7,374 nucleotides of DNA from Candidatus Doudnabacteria bacterium (GCA_903913365.1 CAIWKW010000143.1:1-7374); one strand, 5' to 3'; shown: positions 1 to 6,048, counted from the stretch's first letter. A program made the numbers and translations. Notes: a model not told the origin generated them from the sequence alone.

Positions 1-713
1 AAATAGACCGCAAGCACATGAACGTTTTCCATCAAATAGACGGCTGGTATTTGGCGCCAAAATCTCAAAAAATAATTACGCAAACCGATCTGGAAGAAGC
101 TTTGGGCAACATAGCCAAAGCCGTGTTCGGCGAAAATGTAAAGTACAGGCTGAACAAAGACACTTTCCCTTACACGGATCCGTCGCTTGAAATGGAAGTG
201 GAAATTGACGGCAATTGGGTGGAGGTAGTGGGCTGCGGAGTGGTTAAAGGCAGTGTTTTGGAAAAACTCGGCGTTGATTCAAACAAATACACCGGCTGGG
301 CCTTTGGCTTTGGCCTTGAGCGCTTGGCCATAACCAGCATGGAGCTGCCCGACATCCGCCTGCTTTGGTCGGACGACGAACGGGTAAAAAAACAGCTTCA
401 CTTGGGCCAAAAATTCGTTGAAGTAAGCAAATACCCTCCAATTACCCGCGACATTTCTTTTATTGTTGATAAAAGTTTTGTTCCGAACGACTATTTTGAT
501 TTAATTCGCCACATTGGCGGGGATTTGGTTGAGCAGGTTGAGCTCTTGGACAAATACGAAAACAAAGAAAAATTTGGCGAAAATAAAATTAGCTACACCT
601 ATAGGGTGGTTTACCGAAGCACGGACCGCACCCTAAAAACCGAAGAAGTTGAGCCTTTGCAAAATAAGCTTTACGAGCAAACGAAAGAAATTTACAAGGC
701 TGAGTTAAGGTAA
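1..713 (+). CDS. Phenylalanyl-tRNA synthetase, single-chain type with fused anticodon-binding domain (5' partial)
   Basis: This enzyme charges tRNA-Phe with phenylalanine in the cytoplasm. The gene is already open at the left edge: reading from base 3, IDRKH precedes the apparent ATG at base 18, and IDRKHMNVFHQIDGW matches the class II motif 2 region of PheRS (DxxHxxxFHQ), so that ATG is internal. Motif 3 follows as AFGFGLERLAI (about 303-335), then PDIRLLWSDDER. Bacterial PheS normally stops at about this point. Here the chain continues for roughly 100 residues (about 429-713) that form an FDX-ACB anticodon-binding domain: KYPPITRDISF, then IGGDLVEQVELLDKY, then YRVVYRSTDRTL. In ordinary bacteria this domain is the C-terminus of the separate beta subunit PheT. 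The layout matches the monomeric mitochondrial enzyme (FARS2 type). No B3/B4 editing domain is present in the visible part. Because the N-terminus is missing, no pheS/pheT symbol is given. A strong terminator follows. Confidence 0.9.
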   Translation, partial: IDRKHMNVFHQIDGWYLAPKSQKIITQTDLEEALGNIAKAVFGENVKYRLNKDTFPYTDPSLEMEVEIDGNWVEVVGCGVVKGSVLEKLGVDSNKYTGWAFGFGLERLAITSMELPDIRLLWSDDERVKKQLHLGQKFVEVSKYPPITRDISFIVDKSFVPNDYFDLIRHIGGDLVEQVELLDKYENKEKFGENKISYTYRVVYRSTDRTLKTEEVEPLQNKLYEQTKEIYKAELR

Positions 714-731
714 AATTGTTGATAACTTTTG

Positions 732-769
732 ATATTAAAAACCCTTTTAAATAAAAGGGTTTTTAATAT
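732..769 (+). terminator. Intrinsic terminator after the PheRS gene
   Basis: A perfect 17-bp inverted repeat (732-748 with 753-769) encloses the 4-base loop AAAT. The core is AAAAACCCTTTT paired with AAAAGGGTTTTT, and the right arm supplies the T run at 760-764. It starts 19 bases after the PheRS stop codon. The near-symmetrical A/T flanks mean it could also end transcripts from the other strand. Confidence 0.85.
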
Positions 770-772
770 AAT
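767..772 (+). promoter_or_regulatory. TATAAT -10 candidate overlapping the terminator, upstream of gyrB
   Basis: A perfect TATAAT overlaps the last bases of the terminator stem, in the context GGTTTTTAATATAAT. The hexamer 17 bases upstream (CTTTTA, 744-749) is a poor -35 match. The call rests on the consensus -10 and on the same arrangement being repeated before lysS. AT-rich sequence makes chance matches common. Confidence 0.4.
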
Positions 773-798
773 TTGCACTGGAATAATTATCAAATATG

Positions 799-807
799 TG
801 CTAAAAT
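799..807 (+). promoter_or_regulatory. Extended -10 promoter candidate for gyrB
   Basis: TGCTAAAAT combines an extended -10 TGn with TAAAAT, which matches the -10 consensus at five of six bases. There is no convincing -35, as is usual for extended -10 promoters. It would start transcription near base 814 and give gyrB a leader of about 86 bases, similar to the leaders inferred for greA and lysS. It competes with the TATAAT at 767-772. The rest of the 186-bp gap (808-899) is AT-rich and shows no further gene or clear structure. Confidence 0.4.
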
Positions 808-899
808 TATCTCGTAATCTGTGGGTAAAAATAGTTGTTCTTAAGTCGTTTTTTTAAATGAACGCCGATTTCTACAAAAATTAATTAAATTATTTTCAA

Positions 900-2948
900 A
901 TGCCAAAAAAAGAAGAAAAGGTTAAAAAAACCAATAGTTATACAGCCGAAAATATTACGGTTTTAGAGGGACTTGAACCTGTGCGCAAGCGCCCCGGCAT
1001 GTACATTGGTTCCACTTCGGAAACAGGACTCCATCATCTTATTTGGGAAATTGTGGACAACAGCGTTGACGAAGCCATGGCCGGCTTTGCCACAAAAATT
1101 GGCGTACTTTTGCAAAAAGACGGCGGAGTAACCGTTGTAGACAATGGCCGCGGCATTCCGGTTGATATTCATAAAACCACAAAAAAATCGGCACTCGAAA
1201 CCGTAATGACTGTACTTCACGCAGGGGGAAAATTTGGCGGCGACTCCAGCGGATATAAAGTTTCCGGAGGACTTCACGGAGTAGGTGCAGCTGTAACCAA
1301 TGCTCTTTCTACCAACATGGTTGTCCAGGTTAAACGCGACGGTAAAATTTACGAACAAAAATACAAAATTGGCAAGCCGCAAGGCGCGGTAAAACCCGTT
1401 GGCAAAGTGGATAAAAACGATCCGGAGCAAACCGGAACCATGACCACTTTTTATCCTGACGCGAGTATTTTTGAAACAATTGAATTTAAATTTAAAACCG
1501 TACTGGAACATTTACGCAGCCAGGCTTATTTAACCAAAGGCCTGCATTTTATTATTACCGATGAAAAAGTCGGTTTAACTTATCAATATTATTTTGAAGG
1601 CGGAATTTTAAGCTATATTAAGCAGCTTAACCGCAACAAAAAAACCAAGAATGCGCCCATTTATATAAATAAAACCGTGGGCGATGTTTTGGTGGAAACC
1701 GCCATTCAATACACGGATGATTTTGACGAACGAATTTTGGCCTACGCCAACAACGAATACAACCCCGAGGGCGGAATGCACGTTACCGGTTTTCGCACCG
1801 CGCTAACCCGTTCCATAAATAATTACGCCACCAAAAACAATTACGTTAAAGAATCGGAAAAGCTTACCGGTGAAGATATGCGCGAAGGCTTGACCGCTGT
1901 TATTTCCGTAAAACTGCCCAACCCGCAATTTGAAGGCCAAACCAAAGCCAAACTCGGCAACCCGGAAGTTAGAACTGCCGTGGAATCGGCAGTGGGCGAA
2001 GCCATGGAAATTTATCTGGAAGAACACCCGGCCGAGGCCAGCAAGGTAATTGAAAAAGTTATTTTAGCAGCCAAAGCTCGCTTAGCCGCAAGAGCGGCCC
2101 GCGACAGCGTTATCCGCAAAGGCGTTTTGGAAGGGCTCGCTCTGCCCGGAAAACTTGCGGACTGCAGTGAATCCGACCCGTCCAAGTGCGAACTCTACAT
2201 TGTGGAGGGAGACAGCGCCGGCGGCAGCGCCAAACAGGGACGCGACAGAAGATTTCAGGCCATTTTGCCTCTTCGCGGTAAAATCTTAAATGTGGAACGC
2301 GCACGTTTGGACAGAATGCTGGGCAACCAGGAAATTAAAAATTTGGTAATTGCGTTTGGCGCCGGAGTGGGGGATTTGTTTGATGTTAACAAGCTTCGCT
2401 ATCACCGCGTAATAATTATGACCGATGCCGACGTGGACGGTGCCCACATCCGAACTTTACTGCTTACACTTTTTTATCGATATTTTCCGGACATTATAAA
2501 AAACGGACATTTGTACATTGCCCAACCGCCGCTTTTTCAGGTTAAGGTGGGTAAATCTTCCAAATATGCCTTTAGCGAGGACGAACGCGACAAAGTTTTA
2601 AAGGAACTGATAGCGGAAGCCAAAGCGGGCAAGCTGGCCAGAAAAAAGGCCAAGGGTGAAACCGATGAAGCCCAGGAAGAAGAGATTTCAACCGTTGAAG
2701 AAACAACCGGCGGCAGTATTGACGGCGTAAAATACGGCATTCAGCGCTACAAAGGTTTGGGAGAAATGAACCCGGGTCAGCTTTGGGAAACCACTATGGA
2801 CCCGGTAAGAAGAGTTATGCTCCAGGTTAAAATTGAAGCCGCGGAAAAAGTCAGCGAAGTTTTCGAAACCCTTATGGGCGACGAAGTTGCTCCGCGCAAA
2901 CGCTTTATAACAACCCACGCCAAGAATGTTAAAAATTTGGATATATAA
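900..2948 (+). CDS. gyrB: DNA gyrase subunit B
   Basis: This is the ATPase and TOPRIM subunit of the type IIA topoisomerase that introduces negative supercoils with GyrA. It has 682 residues, in the short class lacking the large C-terminal insertion of E. coli GyrB. The GHKL ATPase shows EIVDNSVDEAMAG (E50 catalytic base, N54 for Mg), DNGRGIP (81-87), GGLHGVGAAVTNALS (123-137) and the QTK loop (347-349) that contacts the ATP gamma-phosphate. The TOPRIM domain shows EGDSAGGSA (E436) and DADVDG (D509, D511, D513), then QRYKGLGEMN (615-624). A charged, Lys/Glu/Ala-rich insert of about 35-40 residues (about 568-608) lies before that last motif. The C-terminus ends VKNLDI, as in many GyrB proteins. 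ParE is the main alternative; the C-terminal tail and absence of a neighbouring parC favour GyrB, but no gyrA is visible either. The ATG at 900 is the only sensible start and has no Shine-Dalgarno sequence. There is no terminator before greA, so read-through is possible. Confidence 0.95.
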   Translation: MPKKEEKVKKTNSYTAENITVLEGLEPVRKRPGMYIGSTSETGLHHLIWEIVDNSVDEAMAGFATKIGVLLQKDGGVTVVDNGRGIPVDIHKTTKKSALETVMTVLHAGGKFGGDSSGYKVSGGLHGVGAAVTNALSTNMVVQVKRDGKIYEQKYKIGKPQGAVKPVGKVDKNDPEQTGTMTTFYPDASIFETIEFKFKTVLEHLRSQAYLTKGLHFIITDEKVGLTYQYYFEGGILSYIKQLNRNKKTKNAPIYINKTVGDVLVETAIQYTDDFDERILAYANNEYNPEGGMHVTGFRTALTRSINNYATKNNYVKESEKLTGEDMREGLTAVISVKLPNPQFEGQTKAKLGNPEVRTAVESAVGEAMEIYLEEHPAEASKVIEKVILAAKARLAARAARDSVIRKGVLEGLALPGKLADCSESDPSKCELYIVEGDSAGGSAKQGRDRRFQAILPLRGKILNVERARLDRMLGNQEIKNLVIAFGAGVGDLFDVNKLRYHRVIIMTDADVDGAHIRTLLLTLFYRYFPDIIKNGHLYIAQPPLFQVKVGKSSKYAFSEDERDKVLKELIAEAKAGKLARKKAKGETDEAQEEEISTVEETTGGSIDGVKYGIQRYKGLGEMNPGQLWETTMDPVRRVMLQVKIEAAEKVSEVFETLMGDEVAPRKRFITTHAKNVKNLDI

Positions 2949-2958
2949 CCATCCTAAA

Positions 2959-2987
2959 TTGACATAAAAACAAATTTCCTTTAACAT
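2959..2987 (+). promoter_or_regulatory. Sigma-70-type promoter for greA
   Basis: A perfect TTGACA (2959-2964) is separated by 17 bases from TAACAT (2982-2987, four of six consensus matches). It lies just after the gyrB stop. Transcription would begin near 2994, giving greA a leader of about 88 bases. This is the best -35/-10 pair in the window. Confidence 0.65.
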
Positions 2988-2995
2988 ATATCCAG

Positions 2996-3043
2996 TTTAC
3001 GAAGTGCGAACTTTCGAAAAGTTTGTTTGTATAACTTCATAAA
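2996..3043 (+). other. Predicted hairpin in the greA 5' leader
   Basis: TTTACGAAGT (2996-3005) can pair with ACTTCATAAA (3034-3043), reading the 3' arm with one C/A mismatch. An inner hairpin, AACTTT/AAAGTT with loop CGA (3009-3023), sits inside it. The structure would begin at or within a few bases of the predicted 5' end of the greA transcript. It has no T tract and so is not a terminator. It may stabilise the transcript or regulate it; no known riboswitch is recognised. Confidence 0.35.
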
Positions 3044-3060
3044 TTTGTAAAAATTTGTAA
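3041..3060 (+). repeat. Perfect tandem 10-bp repeat in the greA leader
   Basis: Two back-to-back copies of AAATTTGTAA (3041-3050 and 3051-3060), followed by the related TTCGTAAATT. The first copy overlaps the 3' arm of the leader hairpin. Function unknown; low complexity makes slippage a simple origin. Confidence 0.7.
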
Positions 3061-3081
3061 TTCGTAAATTAATTCTAAACA

Positions 3082-3543
3082 ATGTCCAAAAAATATTTAC
3101 TCACACAAGACGGCTTAAACAAACTGAATACGGAGCTTAAGGAGCTGATAAATACCAAGCGCCCGGATGTAATTGAACGCATTCGCGAGGCTGTTTCGCA
3201 TGGTGATTTAAGCGAAAATGCCGATTACTCCCAGGCCAGGGAAGAACAAAGTTTTATAGAAGGCCGAATTCAGGAAATTGAAGACGTAATTAAGAATGCC
3301 GAAATTATCACCCCAAGCACCAGAGGCAGTATGGTAACCATTGGCTCCACCGTAACCATAAAAGCTTCCGGACATGAAAAAAAATATATTGTAGTAGGCA
3401 GCAGCGAAGCTAACCCCAAAGAAGGCAAAATTTCCAACGAATCAATAGTGGGCAAAGCACTCCTTGGCCGAAAAGTCGGAGAAAAATTTAAAGTTTCGGC
3501 TCCGGCAGGGGAAATAGATTACGAAATTATCCACATCGCTTAA
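3082..3543 (+). CDS. greA: Transcription elongation factor GreA
   Basis: GreA enters the RNA polymerase secondary channel and stimulates cleavage of the 3' end of backtracked RNA so that elongation resumes. The 153-residue length is close to the usual 155-160. The N-terminal coiled coil covers about residues 1-75 and carries at its tip GDLSENADY (41-49); D42 and E45 correspond to the two acidic catalytic residues of E. coli GreA (D41, E44). The C-terminal FKBP-like domain follows, with the family signature SIVGKALLGRKVGE (121-134). The start MSKKYLLTQDGL is typical of the family, and the ATG has no Shine-Dalgarno sequence. The gene has its own promoter and leader and is closed by a hairpin terminator. 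Adjacency of greA and lysS recurs in several Gram-positive bacteria, which supports both calls. Confidence 0.97.
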   Translation: MSKKYLLTQDGLNKLNTELKELINTKRPDVIERIREAVSHGDLSENADYSQAREEQSFIEGRIQEIEDVIKNAEIITPSTRGSMVTIGSTVTIKASGHEKKYIVVGSSEANPKEGKISNESIVGKALLGRKVGEKFKVSAPAGEIDYEIIHIA

Positions 3544-3556
3544 CATAAAAGATTTT

Positions 3557-3588
3557 AAAACCGCTTTTTGCCTAAAAAAGCGGTTTTT
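3557..3588 (+). terminator. Intrinsic terminator after greA
   Basis: A 13-bp perfect stem (AAAACCGCTTTTT at 3557-3569 with AAAAAGCGGTTTT at 3575-3587) has loop GCCTA and ends in a run of five T. It starts 13 bases after the greA stop. It overlaps the putative lysS promoter: the -35 hexamer spans its loop and the -10 follows its T run. Confidence 0.85.
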
Positions 3589-3596
3589 GTTATAAT
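3568..3596 (+). promoter_or_regulatory. Promoter for the lysS operon, embedded in the greA terminator
   Basis: TTGCCT (3568-3573, four of six -35 matches) is followed at 17 bases by a perfect TATAAT (3591-3596). Transcription would start near 3603 and give lysS a leader of about 92 bases containing the repeats at 3600-3689. The -35 lies in the terminator loop, so the same DNA would both end greA transcripts and start the lysS operon. Confidence 0.6.
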
Positions 3597-3599
3597 ATA

Positions 3600-3689
3600 T
3601 ACGGAAATAGTAGCGGTACACTACGGAAATCTACAGAAATCTGAGTTCCGTAGTTTTCTGTAGATTAGTATTAATTCGTAATTCTGTAG
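3600..3689 (+). repeat. Direct and inverted repeat cluster in the lysS leader
   Basis: Three forward elements, TACGGAAAT (3600-3608), TACGGAAAT (3622-3630) and TACAGAAAT (3632-3640), are followed by three reverse-complement relatives: TTCCGTAG (3646-3653), TTCTGTAG (3656-3663) and TTCTGTAG (3682-3689). Several folds are possible and exclude each other. These are a perfect 9-bp stem (3620-3628 with 3646-3654), a perfect 12-bp stem (3628-3639 with 3655-3666), or one 18-position hairpin (3621-3638 with 3646-3663) with two mismatches and one G-U. The last inverted copy ends five bases before the lysS ATG. It does not look like a T-box: no specifier-loop architecture or canonical T-box sequence is seen. 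Confidence 0.75.
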
Positions 3690-3694
3690 AAAAT

Positions 3695-5173
3695 ATGAGC
3701 GAACGATTAGAAGACATATTAGCGGCCAGGAAACAAAAACTGGAAAACATACAAAAAGCCGGCGTTGACCCTTACCCGTCAACCACAGAGCGAACTCACA
3801 CCAACCAACAGGCGCTGGACGGCTTTGACGAACTGCAAGGCAAAAAAGTTACCTTAGTCGGACGAATTCGCAGCTGGCGCGATATGGGGAAAATTACTTT
3901 TTCACACATTGAGGACGGCAGCGGCAAAATTCAGGTATTGTTTAAAGAAGCGGATTTGGTTAACAATAACGAAAACAACAACTATAATTTCTTGGCGCAT
4001 AATTTTGATATTGGCGATTTTATTCAAATTTCCGGCACTCTTTTTAAAACCAAAACCGGAGAAAAAACTCTACAAGCTACAAGCTACAAGCTTCTCGCTA
4101 AAAGCCTGCGTCCTTTGCCCAGCGAGCATTACGGCCTGGAAAATGAAGAGATAAAACTGCGCAAAAGGTATTTGGACATTTTATCGGACCCAAGTGTAAA
4201 GGATATCTTTATTAAAAAGAACCGTTTTTGGACCTCCATGAGGCAGTTTTTGGTACAAAAAGGCTTTTTGGAGCTCGAAATGCCGATTCTGGAGGCGGTA
4301 CCGGGAGGAGCCGAAGCCGAGCCCTTTACCACCCACCACAACGCTCTGGACCGGGATTTTTACCTCAGGATATCCCTGGAACTTCCGCTTAAAAAAATGC
4401 TGGTGGCCGGATATGAAAAAGTTTTTGAAATTGGCAGAATTTTCCGCAACGAGGGAATTTCCGGAGAGCATTTGCAGGATTACACCCAAATGGAATTTTA
4501 CTGGGCCTATGGCGATTTTGACGGACTTATGAACTTTATTCAGGAAATGTATCAGTTTGTAATTAAAGAGACTTTCGGCACGCTGGAAATTCCGTATCAG
4601 GGTACTGTTATAAATTGGGGCGGCTCCTGGCAGCGCCAGGATTATTTTGAACTGTTTAAAAAATACACGGGCATAGATTTAAATTCAACAGATGAAAAGG
4701 AACTAAAAGATTTTGCCGACAAAAAGCATATTAAGTACGAGCCATTCGCGCGCAAAGGTAGACTGATTGATTTGATTTTCAAAAAAACCATTAGAATTCT
4801 TCCCGAAGTTACCCTGCAGCCTTCTTTTCTGATTAACCAGCCGATTGAACTGGAGCCGCTGGCCAAGCGCGATCCAAAAAATCCCAAAGCGGTACAAAGA
4901 ATGCAAATTTTGGCCTGCGGCAGCGAGCTGGGCAAGGGTTTTGGCGAACTTAACGATCCAATTGACCAAAAAAATCGTTTTGAAGATCAATTAAAACTGC
5001 GCGAACAAGGAGACAAAGAAGCCCAAATGCTGGACGAAGATTACGTGGAAGCCATGGAATATGGCATGCCACCGGCTGCAGGTTTTGGAATATCGGAAAG
5101 ATTGTTTGCCGTACTAATGGACAGATCCATACGCGAAACCGTAATTTTCCCTCCAATGAAAAGCGAAAAATAA
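3695..5173 (+). CDS. lysS: Lysyl-tRNA synthetase, class II
   Basis: This enzyme joins lysine to tRNA-Lys. Its 492 residues are close to E. coli LysS (505). An N-terminal OB-fold anticodon-binding domain (about 50-135; VTLVGRIRSWRDMGKITF, ISGTLFKTKTGE) is followed by LRPLPSEHYGL and the class II core. Motif 1 is FLELEMPILEAVPGGAEAEP (191-210) and is followed by FTTHHNALDRDFYLRIS. Motif 2 is FEIGRIFRNEGIS (244-256). ACGSELGKGFGELND precedes motif 3, PPAAGFGISERL (459-470, conserved R469). Two oddities appear. The motif 2 loop reads SGEHLQDYTQME where E. coli has SVRHNPEFTMME. Motif 3 is one residue shorter than the usual GLGIGIDR. These look like lineage variants rather than damage, since the frame and all other landmarks are intact. 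LysS rather than AspRS or AsnRS is supported by the HHNALD and SELND segments. The ATG at 3695 has no Shine-Dalgarno sequence. It is the first gene of an apparent operon with two Nudix genes and serS. Confidence 0.95.
   Translation: MSERLEDILAARKQKLENIQKAGVDPYPSTTERTHTNQQALDGFDELQGKKVTLVGRIRSWRDMGKITFSHIEDGSGKIQVLFKEADLVNNNENNNYNFLAHNFDIGDFIQISGTLFKTKTGEKTLQATSYKLLAKSLRPLPSEHYGLENEEIKLRKRYLDILSDPSVKDIFIKKNRFWTSMRQFLVQKGFLELEMPILEAVPGGAEAEPFTTHHNALDRDFYLRISLELPLKKMLVAGYEKVFEIGRIFRNEGISGEHLQDYTQMEFYWAYGDFDGLMNFIQEMYQFVIKETFGTLEIPYQGTVINWGGSWQRQDYFELFKKYTGIDLNSTDEKELKDFADKKHIKYEPFARKGRLIDLIFKKTIRILPEVTLQPSFLINQPIELEPLAKRDPKNPKAVQRMQILACGSELGKGFGELNDPIDQKNRFEDQLKLREQGDKEAQMLDEDYVEAMEYGMPPAAGFGISERLFAVLMDRSIRETVIFPPMKSEK
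4070..4090 (+). repeat. Heptanucleotide tandem repeat inside lysS
   Basis: CTACAAG occurs three times in perfect tandem, followed by CT of a fourth partial copy. Because the unit is seven bases, each copy is read in a different frame and encodes part of LQATSYKL. The encoded segment aligns without a length change to the end of the OB domain of other LysRS proteins. Gain or loss of one unit would shift the frame. Confidence 0.8.
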
Positions 5174-5177
5174 TTTT

Positions 5178-5620
5178 ATGAGCGGAATTATAAAACCCGT
5201 TGTAATTGCTTTGGTTATTAACAAAGAAGGAAAAATTTTAATTTCCAAACGAAACGATTCGGAAACACCGGATGCGCATAATAAATGGGCTCTAATAGGG
5301 GGTAAGGTGGAATACAGCGAAGAGACCCCACCGAGGCTTTAATTAGGGAGGTCAAGGAAGAAGCCGGTTTAATTTTAGACCCAAAAAGCATTAAGCTTTT
5401 ACCGAAAATTTTTACCCAACTTTGGGAAAATAAGAAAAAAGAACAGTACCAGGTTCTGCTTATGCCTTACAGCTGTTCGCCGATTGGGAATACGGAACCG
5501 AACCAGCACTTGGACGAAAAAATATCGGAACTTAAATACGTCACTGCCGATGAAGCCAGAGAATACGATTTTTTGCCGCTTGATCTTGAAATAATAGATT
5601 GCTTAATTCACAAACCATAA
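5178..5620 (+). pseudogene. Nudix hydrolase gene broken by a 2-base frameshift (nudix 1)
   Basis: From the ATG at 5178, four bases after lysS, the frame encodes MSGIIKPVVIALVINKEG, ISKRND, NKWALIGGKVEYSEE, then TPPRL and a stop at 5340-5342, so the Nudix box (GX5EX7REUXEEXGU) is cut. The missing half, EALIREVKEEAGL, begins at 5333 in another frame and stays open to TAA at 5618-5620. Removing one GA from the GAAGAGA tract (5319-5325) joins the halves as EYSEDPTEALIRE, which restores exact box spacing, and gives a 146-residue protein. The restored protein resembles the intact neighbour downstream (shared LLPKI, SELKY versus GELKY). Family members hydrolyse nucleoside diphosphates linked to other moieties; the substrate is unknown. 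The shift may be a real recent inactivation or an assembly error. If read as is, only a 54-residue stub lacking the catalytic glutamates would be made. No slippery heptamer is seen at the break. Confidence 0.8.
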
Positions 5621-5622
5621 CC

Positions 5623-6048
5623 ATGGCCAATCAAAAACAGATTACAATTGTCGTGGCCGTTATAAAAAACGAAGCCGGGGAGTTGCTGCTTACCAAAAGA
5701 AGCCAGCCAGAACTTCCTGAAATTCACGGTAAATGGGAATTTCCTGGCGGCAATATTGAATTTGGCGAAGACCCGATAGTTGCCTTAAAAAGAGAGGTAC
5801 TTGAGGAAATTGGCGTTGAAATTGACATTACCGGACTTTTGCCAAAAATAATCAGCGAAATTCAACCTTTTAAAAACGGCAGTCAGCTGCAAATACTGTT
5901 TTTGTCATACGAATGCAAAATTACTTCCGGCACGCCAATCCCAACCGACAATGAAATCGGTGAACTCAAATATTTTGCCACAGAAGAGATTAAAAATATT
6001 GACGCCTTTAAAAATATCTACGAAACAGTGGATTTTCTTAATTCTTAA
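5623..6048 (+). CDS. Nudix hydrolase, MutT-like (nudix 2)
   Basis: This 141-residue protein is a single Nudix domain. The box is complete and correctly spaced: G43, E49, then REVLEEIGV (57-65), with the metal-binding glutamates at 58, 61 and 62. It is preceded by GKWEFPGG, which resembles the equivalent segment of MutT (8-oxo-dGTP pyrophosphatase). That resemblance is too general to fix the substrate; other nucleotide or dinucleoside-polyphosphate hydrolases are possible. There is no signal peptide or membrane segment, so it is cytoplasmic. The ATG at 5623 lies two bases after the stop of nudix 1 and has no Shine-Dalgarno sequence, so translation may depend on coupling to upstream genes. A TTG at 5599 would also be in frame but would overlap nudix 1 and add eight residues of no family likeness. 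It is a tandem paralogue of nudix 1 and the middle of the lysS-serS operon. Confidence 0.9.
   Translation: MANQKQITIVVAVIKNEAGELLLTKRSQPELPEIHGKWEFPGGNIEFGEDPIVALKREVLEEIGVEIDITGLLPKIISEIQPFKNGSQLQILFLSYECKITSGTPIPTDNEIGELKYFATEEIKNIDAFKNIYETVDFLNS

Noticed and set aside
18..20. ATG as the true start of the PheRS gene
   Set aside because: The frame is open upstream, and the residues before it (IDRKH) belong to the conserved motif 2 region, so the gene begins outside the window.
963..1511. Long open frame on the minus strand inside gyrB
   Set aside because: It is antisense to a clearly conserved gene, has a low-complexity Phe/Asn-rich translation and shows no recognisable domain. Similar minus-strand frames under lysS, greA and serS are rejected for the same reason.
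2938..2994. 9-bp inverted repeat TGGATATAT/ATATATCCA flanking the greA promoter
   Set aside because: It is A/T-rich, its left arm is inside the gyrB coding end, and the loop is long; no terminator or operator can be argued from it.
3620..3666. H-type pseudoknot in the lysS leader
   Set aside because: The two perfect stems interleave, but the connecting loops that must cross the grooves would have zero length, so both full stems cannot form together. Alternative stems are more likely.
3909..4154. Forward open frame in another phase inside lysS
   Set aside because: It overlaps the conserved OB domain of LysRS and its translation has no family features.
5325..5335. Programmed -1 frameshift producing full-length nudix 1
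   Set aside because: There is no X XXY YYZ slippery heptamer in phase, and the shifted product would have one residue too many between the conserved E and RE of the Nudix box. A GA duplication explains the sequence better.
5599..5601. TTG as the start of nudix 2
   Set aside because: It overlaps the end of nudix 1 and adds residues without family likeness; the ATG at 5623 gives a normal Nudix N-terminus.
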